NCBI RefSeq assembly: GCF_002797915.1
Contig: NZ_PGTY01000001.1
Span: forward strand, 1,860,001-1,924,000
Direction of reading: 5' to 3'
DNA from: Yoonia maricola
Lineage (GTDB): Bacteria; Pseudomonadota; Alphaproteobacteria; Rhodobacterales; Rhodobacteraceae
DNA length: 64,000 nt
Part shown: piece by piece, positions 53,724 to 62,908 of the stretch
How the letters are laid out: the number at the start of each line of letters is the position of its first letter
How positions within the stretch are numbered: the first letter of the stretch is position 1
Notes under the pieces: generated by a model
The model's database searches: none
Told to the model about the DNA's origin: nothing
Seen by the model: only the letters and a program-made list of their open reading frames with translations
Made by a program: the position numbers and the translations under genes

Positions 53724-55806
53724 TCTCTGATCCTTCGGTGATTTCACCGATAATTGCAGCGTTATAACCCACCTCTTGCAACTTCTTGAAAGCTGCAACA
53801 GACGACCGCGCGGAAACAGCTGCCAACAACCCACCCGCGGTTTGTGGATCAAAAAGCAAATCCATACTTGGCCCGGCGATAGGCCCAGCGCCAGTCCGGT
53901 TATCTTCAAACAGGGTCGAGCGTACACCCGCAGCGCTTAGTTCGCGTGCGCCATCCATCAGTGGGATCGTATCCAGATCAAGCGTGGCCCCCACGCCCGA
54001 AGCATCGCAGATACCGCGCAGATGCCCGGCAAGGCCGAACCCCGTGATATCTGTCATCGCATGGGCCTTACCCAGGATAACCGCGGCATGCGCCTGATCC
54101 TGCACCATCAGATCAAGACAACTGATCACATCGGCGCCCTTGGCCTTGCCCGCCATCTCAGCCGCCATGATCGTGCCACTGCCTATCGGCTTGGTGATGA
54201 TCAACTTATCTCCCGGCTTTGCCCCTGCAAGCGTGATCGGGGTTTGCGTCAGCCCCGTCACCGTAAACCCGATGGTCAATTCATCGCCCAGCGACGAATG
54301 CCCACCGATGATCTTGGTACCAGCTTTGGCAAATACCTCTGACGCGGTCGTCATGATTTCGGCCATCGTGCGTTCTTGCAAAGTGGCCGTCATACGCGGC
54401 AGGATCAGGCTCGCGGTTGCGGCCTGCGGCTTGGCCCCCATCGCCCAGATATCGCCCAGCGCATGCACGACTGCGATGCGGGTCATCAGCACAGGGTCAT
54501 CTGTCAATGCCCGCAGATGATCGGTGCTCATCACCTGACCGGGCTGCACCTCTGCTGCGTCATCGCCGAAGGGATCTGGCAATGTAGATTGCAGCGCCGC
54601 GCGCCCCACCTTGGCCCCGCAACCACCGCACATCGGTTTGTCGCCCAACGCGTCTTTCACGCCGAGCGCCAGCGTGCGCGGCAGCTTGGGGGCCGTCATC
54701 GGTTGCAAAGTCTCGAACTGGATCATGAACTTGCGGTCAATGTAATCTTTGAGCTTCCACAGCAGCGGACCTTCGCGGGCGGTGCCAAACTTCTCGGCCA
54801 ATGCAGATTTTGCACCCAACGACACAAGCTTGAGGTAATCGCGCTGGGGTTTGTAAGGGCGCAGGGTCCCGCCTGAAAGGACAGCGCGCAGGTTGTCATA
54901 AAGCACCGGCGCTTCGCGCACCGCATAGACCCCGGCCTTGGGGCGCGGATCATGGCTCAGGTGTGCGCAGTCGCCGACGGCAAAGATCTCTGGCGCGCTG
55001 GATTGCAGGTTAGCATCGACGGTGATGAAGCCATCGTGCAAATCCAAACCGGTCTTGGCGATCCAATCATGCGGCTTGGCCCCTGCCGCACCAGTGGTGA
55101 AATCGCTGCGGATCGTGCGCCCGTCACGCAGCACGATACCTTCGGCAAAAATCTCGGTCACTTCGGCGTCTTCGATGACCTCAACGTTGCTGGCGATCAG
55201 CGCGGCCAGCATCTTTTGCCGCGCCTTGTAACCTAGGGCCGTCAGCACACGGCTACGATCAATCAGACGCACAGTTGGCTGTTTGTCGCGCAAAGCATGG
55301 GCCATCGCGATCGCCAGTTCCGCCCCCGCCACACCACCGCCGATGATGGCAAGTTGCGGTGCATCGGCTTGGGCGCGGAAGGCATCCCACCGGCTGGCGA
55401 AAGTGCCCAAAGGCTTGGCCGGGATCGCATGGGTGGTGAAGCCGGGCAGATCAGGCATCGCCGAGGTGATGCCCACATCAACCGCCGCCACATCATAGGC
55501 TACCGGAGGGCGACCCACGACGTGGATCAACTGTGCGCCCTTATCAATACCTGTCGCATACCCATTGATGATGCGCGCACCCGCAAACCGCGCAAGCTTT
55601 ACCAGATCAATATCGAGTTCATCGCGCGTATAATGCCCTGCGACAAACCCCGGCAGCATGCCTGAGTAAGGTGCCGTCGGCCCCGGATTAATCACCGTCA
55701 CCCGCACCCCCGGCAAGGGGTTCATCCCCCAACTGCGCAGCAAAAGCGCATGGGTATGACCGCCGCCAATCAGCACAAGGTCGCGGGTGAGGGGTAGTTT
55801 GTTCAT
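53710..55806 (-). CDS. selD: Fused NADH-dehydrogenase-like flavoprotein and selenide, water dikinase
   Basis: Fusion of 698 residues. The first 370 are a pyridine-nucleotide-disulfide/NDH-2-like oxidoreductase: LVLIGGGHTHALLLRSWGM, a second Rossmann site LAIIGGGVAGAELAIAM, and EIFAVGDCAHL. From about 385 it is SelD, which makes selenophosphate: GCGAKVGRAALQ with the Cys and Lys of the active site (Cys, not Sec), then TDHLRALTDDP, GGHSSLGDELTIGF and GSGTIMAAEM. The flavin part may supply or sense reduced selenium. Its end overlaps mnmH. Confidence 0.93.
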   Translation of the reverse strand: MNKLPLTRDLVLIGGGHTHALLLRSWGMNPLPGVRVTVINPGPTAPYSGMLPGFVAGHYTRDELDIDLVKLARFAGARIINGYATGIDKGAQLIHVVGRPPVAYDVAAVDVGITSAMPDLPGFTTHAIPAKPLGTFASRWDAFRAQADAPQLAIIGGGVAGAELAIAMAHALRDKQPTVRLIDRSRVLTALGYKARQKMLAALIASNVEVIEDAEVTEIFAEGIVLRDGRTIRSDFTTGAAGAKPHDWIAKTGLDLHDGFITVDANLQSSAPEIFAVGDCAHLSHDPRPKAGVYAVREAPVLYDNLRAVLSGGTLRPYKPQRDYLKLVSLGAKSALAEKFGTAREGPLLWKLKDYIDRKFMIQFETLQPMTAPKLPRTLALGVKDALGDKPMCGGCGAKVGRAALQSTLPDPFGDDAAEVQPGQVMSTDHLRALTDDPVLMTRIAVVHALGDIWAMGAKPQAATASLILPRMTATLQERTMAEIMTTASEVFAKAGTKIIGGHSSLGDELTIGFTVTGLTQTPITLAGAKPGDKLIITKPIGSGTIMAAEMAGKAKGADVISCLDLMVQDQAHAAVILGKAHAMTDITGFGLAGHLRGICDASGVGATLDLDTIPLMDGARELSAAGVRSTLFEDNRTGAGPIAGPSMDLLFDPQTAGGLLAAVSARSSVAAFKKLQEVGYNAAIIGEITEGSEIKTR

Positions 55807-55830
55807 AAGGCTGTTGTAACGGGCGCGGGT

Positions 55831-56388
55831 TTAGGGGGAAAGCCACTGTCCCTGCCAATGACCGATACGTGAGAAACTGACACGGCGGTGATCTGCTCCA
55901 AGGTGCACGGCATCAATGGTGGTAACGGTGCAATGCAGCACCGCAAAGGTCGCTGGATCAGGATTTTTGACATATTCCAGCGCGCCCTTAATCGGCGCGC
56001 CAGGCGGTGGGGTAACGCCATAAGACTGCTGCGCGTGGTCGGGGATTTTGTTCCAAAGGGCGCGGGTCCCCGCCCCGCTGCCAATTGATACCTCGGCTTG
56101 CAGACGGATTTGCAGATCTTGCTTGGCGTCCCAAATATGAAGCGCTGCATGGGGTGTGGCGCGCAGGCTTTTGATCTTGTCAGAGTAGAGATCGGTATGA
56201 ACAGTCACCACCATGGTTTCACGATCGGCGCTGCGCAAAACAACGGTGCGCGCTTCTGGCAATCCATCAGGCGAAACAGTCGCAAAGGTCGGCAGACGCG
56301 CCGGATGCTTCGCATCTGCTACACCCTGGCCCAATGTGCCCCAGACGCGTGCAAGGATACCGTCCGCGGTTTCAAACCACTCACTCAT
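55831..56388 (-). CDS. Alr4036-type FMN-binding pyridoxamine oxidase-like protein
   Basis: Protein of 185 residues with the FMN split barrel: FATVSPDGLPEARTVVLRSA, then VTVHTDLYSDKIKSLRATPH and the C-terminal end FSRIGHWQGQWLSP. It matches the Pyridox_oxase_2 group (Alr4036 type). It overlaps the AttH-like gene by eight bases and is the last gene of the exporter operon. Substrate unknown; it may be only a passenger. Confidence 0.85.
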   Translation of the reverse strand: MSEWFETADGILARVWGTLGQGVADAKHPARLPTFATVSPDGLPEARTVVLRSADRETMVVTVHTDLYSDKIKSLRATPHAALHIWDAKQDLQIRLQAEVSIGSGAGTRALWNKIPDHAQQSYGVTPPPGAPIKGALEYVKNPDPATFAVLHCTVTTIDAVHLGADHRRVSFSRIGHWQGQWLSP

Positions 56389-57409
56389 AGCCTGTCATCT
56401 CCAAATACCCGACGCCTGTGTGACTGCCCGTTACTGTCACCGGCCCTTCCCAATAGGGCACGCTGGTGGTCATCCACGCATTTTCATTGATGGCGGCCAC
56501 AGTCACATCGACCCCTTTTTCGGGCAGTTCCACCCGCCAACCCACAGGGACATCATCGTCATTCACCGCCAGCGGCGTCGCCACCAAGGCACCATCGGTA
56601 TAAGGCGTCGTCTGCCCATCAGGCGTGATCCAAGTGGCCGAGGTGAAGTTGTTGCCATCGGTTTGCTGCAACCGAAACCCCATCATCTTGTTACCGTCAT
56701 CAAAGGACAACGAAAACCAATCCCAGCCCGTTTGATTTTCTGCCAAAGGCTGCGACGACCATTCACGATCAAGCCATGCATTGCCTGTCACTGCGATATC
56801 ACCGTCAGGCAATTGCAGCGTGCCTTCAATCGCAAAGAACGGTTGCGAATAATAATAAGACGCCTGCCCTGCCGCCGACTTCACCGAATACCCAGCATCG
56901 CCATGAAAGATCAGCGGTCCCTGTGCAGTCAGCGCCATATCGTAGGCAAAATCGGGTGCGCTGGCGGTCATGCGCAGCGTTTCCCAATCACCCTCCAACA
57001 CCCAATCGTCGATCCATGCCTGAAACGGATCATCAACGACATCTGCTTGGCCGATCCCACCTCGCGCCAGCCGCTCACCGACGTAGTGGTTTTCCGGCGT
57101 TGTGACTGCTGCATGTCCCATCCAAAGCTGGGGGGCGGTCCAGCCTTCTCCTGTCTCCGGCGCAAGGGCCGAACGAAAGAGCGTCCATTGCAGTCCGTAA
57201 GGCGTGCCGTCTGCAGCCGTCAGGTTTGCGGTCAGATACCACCACTCAATCCGATAATCCGGGTGCGCGCCATGATCGGCGGGAAAGGCGAATTGCGGGT
57301 CTGGTTGCGGGACGGAAAAACCGTCAGCATCTGTCCCAAGCCCGGCGAAGCCTTGGGCGAAGGCAGTGATGGGCAGGAAGAGTGTCAGAAGGATGGCTTT
57401 AACGTTCAT
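56381..57409 (-). CDS. AttH/CrtC-type lipocalin-like exported protein
   Basis: Exported protein of 342 residues (signal MNVKAILLTLFLPITAFAQG). The two-lipocalin fold of the AttH and hydroxyneurosporene synthase (CrtC) families is seen in EWWYLTANLTAADGTPYGLQ, the QLWMGHAAVTTPE region and LDREWSSQPLAENQTGWDWF. AttH proteins are usually encoded with an ABC exporter, as here, and probably handle a lipid or hydrophobic molecule in the periplasm. Overlaps the permease gene by 11 bp and the FMN gene by eight. Confidence 0.88.
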   Translation of the reverse strand: MNVKAILLTLFLPITAFAQGFAGLGTDADGFSVPQPDPQFAFPADHGAHPDYRIEWWYLTANLTAADGTPYGLQWTLFRSALAPETGEGWTAPQLWMGHAAVTTPENHYVGERLARGGIGQADVVDDPFQAWIDDWVLEGDWETLRMTASAPDFAYDMALTAQGPLIFHGDAGYSVKSAAGQASYYYSQPFFAIEGTLQLPDGDIAVTGNAWLDREWSSQPLAENQTGWDWFSLSFDDGNKMMGFRLQQTDGNNFTSATWITPDGQTTPYTDGALVATPLAVNDDDVPVGWRVELPEKGVDVTVAAINENAWMTTSVPYWEGPVTVTGSHTGVGYLEMTGYE

Positions 57410-59783
57410 TGGAAAACACCTTCAGCAAATCTGCGGGCGGTGTCCTGGCCAAACGTCGGGCGGGCCACAAAGCTGCAAGTGCAGCTGCCAGCAATGCGAA
57501 CAGACCCAGTCGTACATAGTCCATCGGGAACAAATACATCGGTAACTGCCATCCGAAGGCCGCGACGTTCACAACGGCCAAAAGCACCCATGAAAGCGCC
57601 AGCCCCAGCGGCAGGGCGACTACCGCCGTCAAAAGTGCCAGCAGCACTGCGCGCAGCAGTTCCAACTTGCCAATCTGGCTACGTGTCATACCCACCGCCC
57701 AAGCCGGTGCCAGTTGCGGAATGCGCATGCTGGCGAGCGTCAGCAGGCTCATCAGGATCGCAAAACCAGCGACCGCGAGGGTCAGGACGTTCAGCGCGGT
57801 CGTGACCGTAAATGTGCGCTCAAAGATGGACAGTGAGATCGCCTTGATACTGGCCTGATTGACGGATTGGCTGGGCGGGATGCCTGTCGCCGCCTCCAGT
57901 TCGGCCAGGAAATCAGGCACGCTATCGGGGTCCATACGTAGGCCGAAATTCTGCGGCGTGATTGCAGGATGAAGCGTGGCAAAGATGCCTTCGCCAATCA
58001 CAGCCTGTCCAATCGGATTGCCGTAATCGCCATAAACACCAGCGATGGCAAAGGGTGTGCCTTGCAAAGAAATTTCATCGCCCACATTTAACCCCGCCCG
58101 GCGGGAAAGCTGTTCGTTGATCAGCACGGTCTGCCCCCCGAACGTAGTGTCCCACGCGTTATCCGCCTGCTGCAAGAACACCCAATTGTCACGATATGTC
58201 CCATGATCGCGTGTGCCATAAACTTCGGTCGGTTGGCCTGCAACCTGCGTATCAGCGCTCTGAATGGGCAAAATGGCATCCGTGCGCGGTGCGGCAAATG
58301 CGACCAGCGCGGCAGACTGTGTTTCATTCTCAGTTCTCACGTAGAGCTCGGAGGCAAGGCGTTGATCAAGAAAGTCGGTGAAGGTGAGCCGGAAACTCGA
58401 CACCATTGTCGATACGCCCACATTGGCCGACATTGCCAACAACAGCGCCATCAAGGCCAAGGACAGACCCGGCAGTTGCTGCCGTGTGTCGGCCCAAAAC
58501 CACTGCGCCGTCACCGATTTGGCGATTACGCTGGCCCCAGCAAGAAGACGATCCAGAAAGAGCGGCAACGCGAGGGCCGCGCCGATCAAAAGCGAGGCCA
58601 GCAAGATGAACCCGCCGATCAGACCGTTCGCGGTGAACATCATCACGGCGGCAATTCCCAAGAGGATTGTCGCAAAAACGCCGTGGATCGCGGCGCGTCT
58701 ACCTGCTGCCATGGCAAGCGCGCGCGGCTGTGCGGCCGCGAGCAACGGCATCTGGCTTATCTGATAAAGCGCACCACTCGCTGCAATCGCTGTGCCACCA
58801 AGCGCGATTGCCAAGCCTGACAGCCACCAAGCGGGCCGCAGTTGTAGGGTACCAGATACATCAGCGCCATAAAGCCCACGCAATGTGGCCGCAACATCGG
58901 GCAAAAGCAGCGCTGCAATCACGTAACCAAGCGCGACGCCAATCACCCCTGCAATCAAGGCGAAGATCATCAATTCCGCCCCCATTAGAATGATCACCTG
59001 CCGCAGCGGCAGGCCCAGCGCGCGCAGTGTTCTCACGACGGGGCGGCGCTGTTCAAATGCCAATCCGATTGCACCATTCACGATGAAGATACCCACGGCA
59101 AATGATAGCAACCCAAACGCGGTTAGGTTGAGATGAAAACTATCCGTCAGCCGCCCAATGTCGCTGCCACCTTGGGCCGGTTGCAAGGTCAGGTCCGGCG
59201 CAATCACGCGTAACTCTGCACGACCAATGGGTTGGTTCGGCAACACGATCAAACTGTCGATCTGGCCTGTTTTTTCAAGCAATCGCTGCGCGACCCCAAT
59301 GTCCGTCACAGCCGTGCCCGGCGCTGCCTCTGGCGTAATGACAACATTCAAGTCGGGCAGTTCAACCGCAGTCTCTGCATTGGCAAAAAGCTGCCCTTCC
59401 CCTAACAGAAAGGTGGCAATATCGCCGCCTTCCGTTGGCATGACAGGCCCAATGCCACCCGGTGCTGTGAGCGGCTCTACCCCCACAAGGCGCACCCCTT
59501 CCAGACGCCCTTGCACCACCGGGCTGACCAACCAACCGGCACGGCGCAGGGTGATATAGGTGTCTTGCGCCATCGGCTGCCCGTCTTGGCGCACCAGCCG
59601 GTCATACTGCCCCTCACCCAAGGTGGCAGCGGCGGCATCATAGCTAGCACGCGCTTCGGCATTGACCGCTTGCACACCAGACCAAAGCGCCGTTGCCAAA
59701 GCAAGGCCCGCCAAAAGGGTAAACAATTGCAATGGATTGCGCCACCAATGCGACAGCAATGCCTGCAAGGTTGCGCGCGTCAT
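57399..59783 (-). CDS. FtsX-type ABC transporter permease
   Basis: Large permease of 794 residues of the MacB/FtsX (type VII) kind: one span near the N-terminus (LFTLLAGLALATALWSGV), a long periplasmic domain, two sets of spans (SFAVGIFIVNGAIGLAFEQR; around 410-470), a second periplasmic domain, and a final three-span set (YLFPMDYVRLGLFALLAAAL). It is probably a mechanotransmission or lipoprotein/lipid extractor with the AttH-like protein as periplasmic partner. Overlaps the ATPase stop by four bases. Confidence 0.9.
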   Translation of the reverse strand: MTRATLQALLSHWWRNPLQLFTLLAGLALATALWSGVQAVNAEARASYDAAAATLGEGQYDRLVRQDGQPMAQDTYITLRRAGWLVSPVVQGRLEGVRLVGVEPLTAPGGIGPVMPTEGGDIATFLLGEGQLFANAETAVELPDLNVVITPEAAPGTAVTDIGVAQRLLEKTGQIDSLIVLPNQPIGRAELRVIAPDLTLQPAQGGSDIGRLTDSFHLNLTAFGLLSFAVGIFIVNGAIGLAFEQRRPVVRTLRALGLPLRQVIILMGAELMIFALIAGVIGVALGYVIAALLLPDVAATLRGLYGADVSGTLQLRPAWWLSGLAIALGGTAIAASGALYQISQMPLLAAAQPRALAMAAGRRAAIHGVFATILLGIAAVMMFTANGLIGGFILLASLLIGAALALPLFLDRLLAGASVIAKSVTAQWFWADTRQQLPGLSLALMALLLAMSANVGVSTMVSSFRLTFTDFLDQRLASELYVRTENETQSAALVAFAAPRTDAILPIQSADTQVAGQPTEVYGTRDHGTYRDNWVFLQQADNAWDTTFGGQTVLINEQLSRRAGLNVGDEISLQGTPFAIAGVYGDYGNPIGQAVIGEGIFATLHPAITPQNFGLRMDPDSVPDFLAELEAATGIPPSQSVNQASIKAISLSIFERTFTVTTALNVLTLAVAGFAILMSLLTLASMRIPQLAPAWAVGMTRSQIGKLELLRAVLLALLTAVVALPLGLALSWVLLAVVNVAAFGWQLPMYLFPMDYVRLGLFALLAAALAALWPARRLARTPPADLLKVFSNER

Positions 59784-60436
59784 GCCACCTGCCCTGATCG
59801 CAAATGCAACCGGCGTGACATGCGGTCTGCTAATGCGCTTGAGTGGGTCACCATCAACAACCCCGCGCCGGTCTCGGTCACAAGTTCAAGCATCAGATCC
59901 AGCACCGCCGTCGCAGTCGCCTCATCCAGATTACCTGTGGGTTCATCCGCCAGCACTAGGCGCGGTTTCGGGGACAAAGTGCGTGCAATCGCGACACGCT
60001 GCTGTTGCCCACCAGACAGTTGTTCTGGGTATTTATTCAACTGCTGACCAAGCCCCATCTGTTCGGCCAGCGTTGCGTCCCACGCGGGATCATGCTGCCC
60101 GGCCAAACGCGCCTGAAAGGCAATGTTATCGGCCACCCGCAAGCTGGGGATCAGGTTGAACTGCTGAAATACAACGCCAACAGTGCCTCGGCGCAACGCC
60201 GCACGCCCGTTGTCATCAAGCGTGGCGATATCCTGGTTGCCCAGATGGATGTGTCCCTGATCGGGCGTATCCAGCCCGCCGATCAAGTGCAACAATGTAC
60301 TTTTCCCGCTACCGGATTCGCCCGTCAGCGCCAGCGTTTCGCCCGCGTCTAACGTCAGATCAATACCGCGCAGCACCTCAAATGGGCCATCAGCGGTTTG
60401 ATAGGTTTTGTGAATATCGTGGACAGTCAGCAGCAT
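59780..60436 (-). CDS. MacB/LolD-type ABC transporter ATP-binding protein
   Basis: ATPase subunit of 218 residues. Walker A GESGSGKST, signature LSGGQQQRVAIARTL, Walker B LVLADEPTGNLDE and H-loop MVTHS are complete, of the LolD/MacB class. ATG 60436 (MLLTVHDIH) has GAGGA before it; a frame ten codons longer (60466) exists but starts oddly. First gene of a four-gene operon with permease, AttH-like and FMN protein, all on overlapping frames. Confidence 0.93.
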   Translation of the reverse strand: MLLTVHDIHKTYQTADGPFEVLRGIDLTLDAGETLALTGESGSGKSTLLHLIGGLDTPDQGHIHLGNQDIATLDDNGRAALRRGTVGVVFQQFNLIPSLRVADNIAFQARLAGQHDPAWDATLAEQMGLGQQLNKYPEQLSGGQQQRVAIARTLSPKPRLVLADEPTGNLDEATATAVLDLMLELVTETGAGLLMVTHSSALADRMSRRLHLRSGQVA

Positions 60437-60499
60437 GTTTTTCGTTTCCTCGGTCAGAGGTAACACGCCTACGCCCGAAGGAAACGCCTTGTCCGACGA

Positions 60500-61039
60500 T
60501 TAGCCCCGGATAAGGGCGATTTGCGTGCCTGCCGGATCGGTCACGATCAGGCGTTGGACATAGGCAGTGCTGTTGTCCCAAACGACAGGATGGCCGGAGG
60601 CCGCAAGCTGCTGGGCAACCGTTTTGATGTTCGCGATCGGAAAGGACGGCAAAGCATGCACATCGAAAGCAAAGCTGGGCTGCGTGCCAAAATAGATCTG
60701 CCTGGTCCCACTGACAGCCCAAAATCCATCAACGTCTTTGGGGTAATTCGGCGCGCGCATCTCGGTTAAACCAAGTTCATCTAGGTAGAAAGCGCGCAGC
60801 GCGTCTTCTTCATGCGGCTCCATCGGGATAAACGCCTGCTGGAATCGCGCATTGAGTTGGGCCGCATCCCGAGATGCACTGAAATCCATGCCGCGCCCAC
60901 GCTGTTTTATCTTTGGGCGGGGGTCTTCTTCGTTTAAATCCCGCTCGCGCTGTTTGTAGCCGTGATACAGCCACGCCAACACCATCAGAAACAGGATAAG
61001 TGTCGCCGATATCTCGATACCTAGAAAAGGGATTTCCAT
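60500..61039 (-). CDS. VOC family protein with N-terminal membrane anchor
   Basis: Protein of 179 residues. A single span (ISATLILFLMVLAWLYHGY) is followed by a basic linker (KQRERDLNEEDPRPKIKQRG), and then a glyoxalase/VOC-type domain with EEDALRAFYLDELGLTEMRA and DPAGTQIALIRG. VOC enzymes are mostly soluble, so the anchor is unusual. Next to a second VOC gene five bp upstream. Substrate unknown. Confidence 0.8.
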   Translation of the reverse strand: MEIPFLGIEISATLILFLMVLAWLYHGYKQRERDLNEEDPRPKIKQRGRGMDFSASRDAAQLNARFQQAFIPMEPHEEDALRAFYLDELGLTEMRAPNYPKDVDGFWAVSGTRQIYFGTQPSFAFDVHALPSFPIANIKTVAQQLAASGHPVVWDNSTAYVQRLIVTDPAGTQIALIRG

Positions 61040-61044
61040 GATAG

Positions 61045-61407
61045 CTAAGTGTCCTTTGCGATCAGCTCGATCCGGTTACCAACAGGATCAGATGTAAAAA
61101 ATCGTGGCACATCCGGCAAGGCGGTGTCCCAGACAACATCATATCCCGCATCCTCTAACCGCTTGGCCAGAGCGGTCAGATCGCTGACAATGAATGCGGG
61201 ATGTGCTTTTGTCGCAGGGCGAAAATCAGGATCAACGCCAAAGTGGCATTCCAACGCCACCACGCGCGCCCAAAACCCACCGCGCCCTTTTAAGGTGCTG
61301 GGTTTTGGTATTTCAACCATGCCCAGCAAACCACAATAGAACGCGCGCATCTGATCCTCTGCTCCGGCGGGAAGCGCCAGCTGCATATGATCCAGTCCAA
61401 CGATCAC
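61045..61407 (-). CDS. VOC family (glyoxalase-like) protein
   Basis: Protein of 120 residues with the paired beta-alpha-beta-beta-beta pattern of VOC proteins: GLDHMQLALPAGAEDQMRAF, YCGLLGMVEIPKP, LECHFGVDPDF and SDPVGNRIELIAKD. Metal ligands of the usual type could be His7, His/Glu in the middle and Glu near the end. The start is GTG 61407, overlapping the stop of the small membrane gene (GTGA). Confidence 0.86.
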   Translation of the reverse strand: MIVGLDHMQLALPAGAEDQMRAFYCGLLGMVEIPKPSTLKGRGGFWARVVALECHFGVDPDFRPATKAHPAFIVSDLTALAKRLEDAGYDVVWDTALPDVPRFFTSDPVGNRIELIAKDT

Positions 61408-61523
61408 TCTTTGTCGTTTCCGTTCTTGCCCGTGCCGCCACTATAGCGCACGAGCAGCCAAACAACCGCGATGAATACAGCGACAACCACCATCGGATTG
61501 CCCCCAGCCAAGTCTAACAGCAT
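61404..61523 (-). CDS. 39-residue membrane protein coupled to the VOC pair
   Basis: A short frame on the minus strand: MLLDLAGGNPMVVVAVFIAV, then VWLLVRYSGGTGKNGNDKE and TGA. One span (about 10-25) and a polar tail, so a plausible small inner-membrane protein. The TGA overlaps the GTG start of the VOC gene (GTGA), which argues for a real, co-translated gene. The AAATTAGAGGTGGTC before the ATG has a possible ribosome site (AGAGGTGG). Confidence 0.6.
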   Translation of the reverse strand: MLLDLAGGNPMVVVAVFIAVVWLLVRYSGGTGKNGNDKE

Positions 61524-61537
61524 GACCACCTCTAATT

Positions 61538-61553
61538 GTATACTATAGTATAC
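61538..61553. promoter_or_regulatory. 16-bp perfect palindrome in a divergent promoter region
   Basis: GTATACTATAGTATAC is a perfect palindrome between the small membrane gene (minus strand, starts 61523) and the thiolase (plus strand, starts 61658). TATACT and TATAGT in it also resemble -10 boxes in both directions. It is a candidate operator or promoter overlap; no protein is known for it. Confidence 0.45.
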
Positions 61554-61657
61554 TATCTAGGTGTATGTTGACGGATTTCAAGGTTTGCCGCCACGTTCCC
61601 CTGTTTCTTTTTGCACGCTGGAGTACGATCACGGCACAGCTGAACAAAGGATCCGAC

Positions 61658-62833
61658 ATGACAGATATCGTAATTTTGGGCGGTGCACGCACGGCGATTG
61701 GCACGTTCGGCGGGTCTTTGGCCGGCACCTCTCCGATTGAGTTAGGCACTATTGCAACCAAGGCTGCAATGGAACGCGCGGGCGTGGCTGCGGCGCAGGT
61801 GGGGCATGTGGCATTCGGCCATGTCATCAACACTGAACCTAAGGATATGTACGTCAGCCGGGTCGCGGCGATGAATGCTGGCATTCCGGACACGACACCA
61901 GCAATGAACGTGAACCGCCTATGTGGATCTGGCGTGCAGGCGATCATTTCGGTCATGCAATCGCTTATGCTGGGCGACGCTGAATTCGGCCTCGCCGGTG
62001 GGGCCGAGAACATGAGCCGATCACCCTATATCATCTCGGATCAGCGCTGGGGCGCAAAGATGGGTGATGTCCGCACGCAAGACATGATGTTGGGCGCACT
62101 GAACTGCCCCTTCGGCACCGGGCATATGGGTGTGACAGCCGAAAACGTCGCGACCGAGCATGACATCAGCCGCGCGGATCAGGATGCCTTTGCGTTGCAA
62201 AGTCAGGAACGTGCGGCGGCGGCGATAGAGGCTGGTTACTTCGAGAGCCAGATCACCCCCGTGCCGGTCAAGAAACGCCGCGAGATAGTGGATTTCGTGA
62301 CAGATGAACACCCCAAGGCGACCACTTTGGATGTGCTCGCGGGCCTGCGCCCGGTATTCCAGAAAGACGGCAGTGTCACCGCGGGCAACGCCTCTGGCCT
62401 GAACGATGGTGCAGCGGCAATTGTGCTGGCCACTGCGGAGGCTGCTGAGACCGCTGGCCTCACACCCAAATTCCGCATTCTGGGCTACGCCCACGCCGGG
62501 GTCCGCCCTGAGGTGATGGGTATCGGCCCTGTCCCTGCCGTTGCGAACCTCTTGGTCAAAACCAAGCTGACCGTGGATAATTTCGATGTGATTGAATCGA
62601 ACGAGGCCTTCGCCTCTCAAGCGCTTGCCGTATCCAAAGAGCTGGGCTTTGACCCTGCCCGCGTGAACCCCAATGGCGGTGCGATTGCACTGGGCCATCC
62701 GGTTGGCGCGACAGGTGCCATCATCACAGTCAAGGCGATGTATGAGTTGGAGCGGATCGGTGGTCAGCGCGCTCTGATCACCATGTGCATCGGCGGTGGC
62801 CAAGGCATCGCATTGGCAATTGAGCGGATTTAA
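61658..62833 (+). CDS. Acetyl-CoA C-acetyltransferase (thiolase)
   Basis: Thiolase of 391 residues. Nucleophile Cys in the [12 protein letters not shown] segment (near 88), His in ESNEAF...[16 protein letters not shown], second Cys in [15 protein letters not shown]. It joins two acetyl-CoA or splits acetoacetyl-CoA (PhaA/AtoB type); without phaB or acs next to it the route cannot be fixed. CAAAGGA before ATG 61658. Stands alone on the plus strand behind the palindrome. Confidence 0.93.
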   Translation: MTDIVILGGARTAIGTFGGSLAGTSPIELGTIATKAAMERAGVAAAQVGHVAFGHVINTEPKDMYVSRVAAMNAGIPDTTPAMNVNRLCGSGVQAIISVMQSLMLGDAEFGLAGGAENMSRSPYIISDQRWGAKMGDVRTQDMMLGALNCPFGTGHMGVTAENVATEHDISRADQDAFALQSQERAAAAIEAGYFESQITPVPVKKRREIVDFVTDEHPKATTLDVLAGLRPVFQKDGSVTAGNASGLNDGAAAIVLATAEAAETAGLTPKFRILGYAHAGVRPEVMGIGPVPAVANLLVKTKLTVDNFDVIESNEAFASQALAVSKELGFDPARVNPNGGAIALGHPVGATGAIITVKAMYELERIGGQRALITMCIGGGQGIALAIERI

Positions 62834-62908
62834 CGCAGGCGGTCCCCTTGCGGTTGCGGGTGCCTCATGCTTCTTACGGTTAACGTCAAGAAATGAGATG
62901 TCCACCCC

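Noticed and set aside
56213..57805. Plus-strand frame of 530 codons
   Set aside because: Opposite the AttH-like gene and the permease; product rich in Arg, Pro and His.
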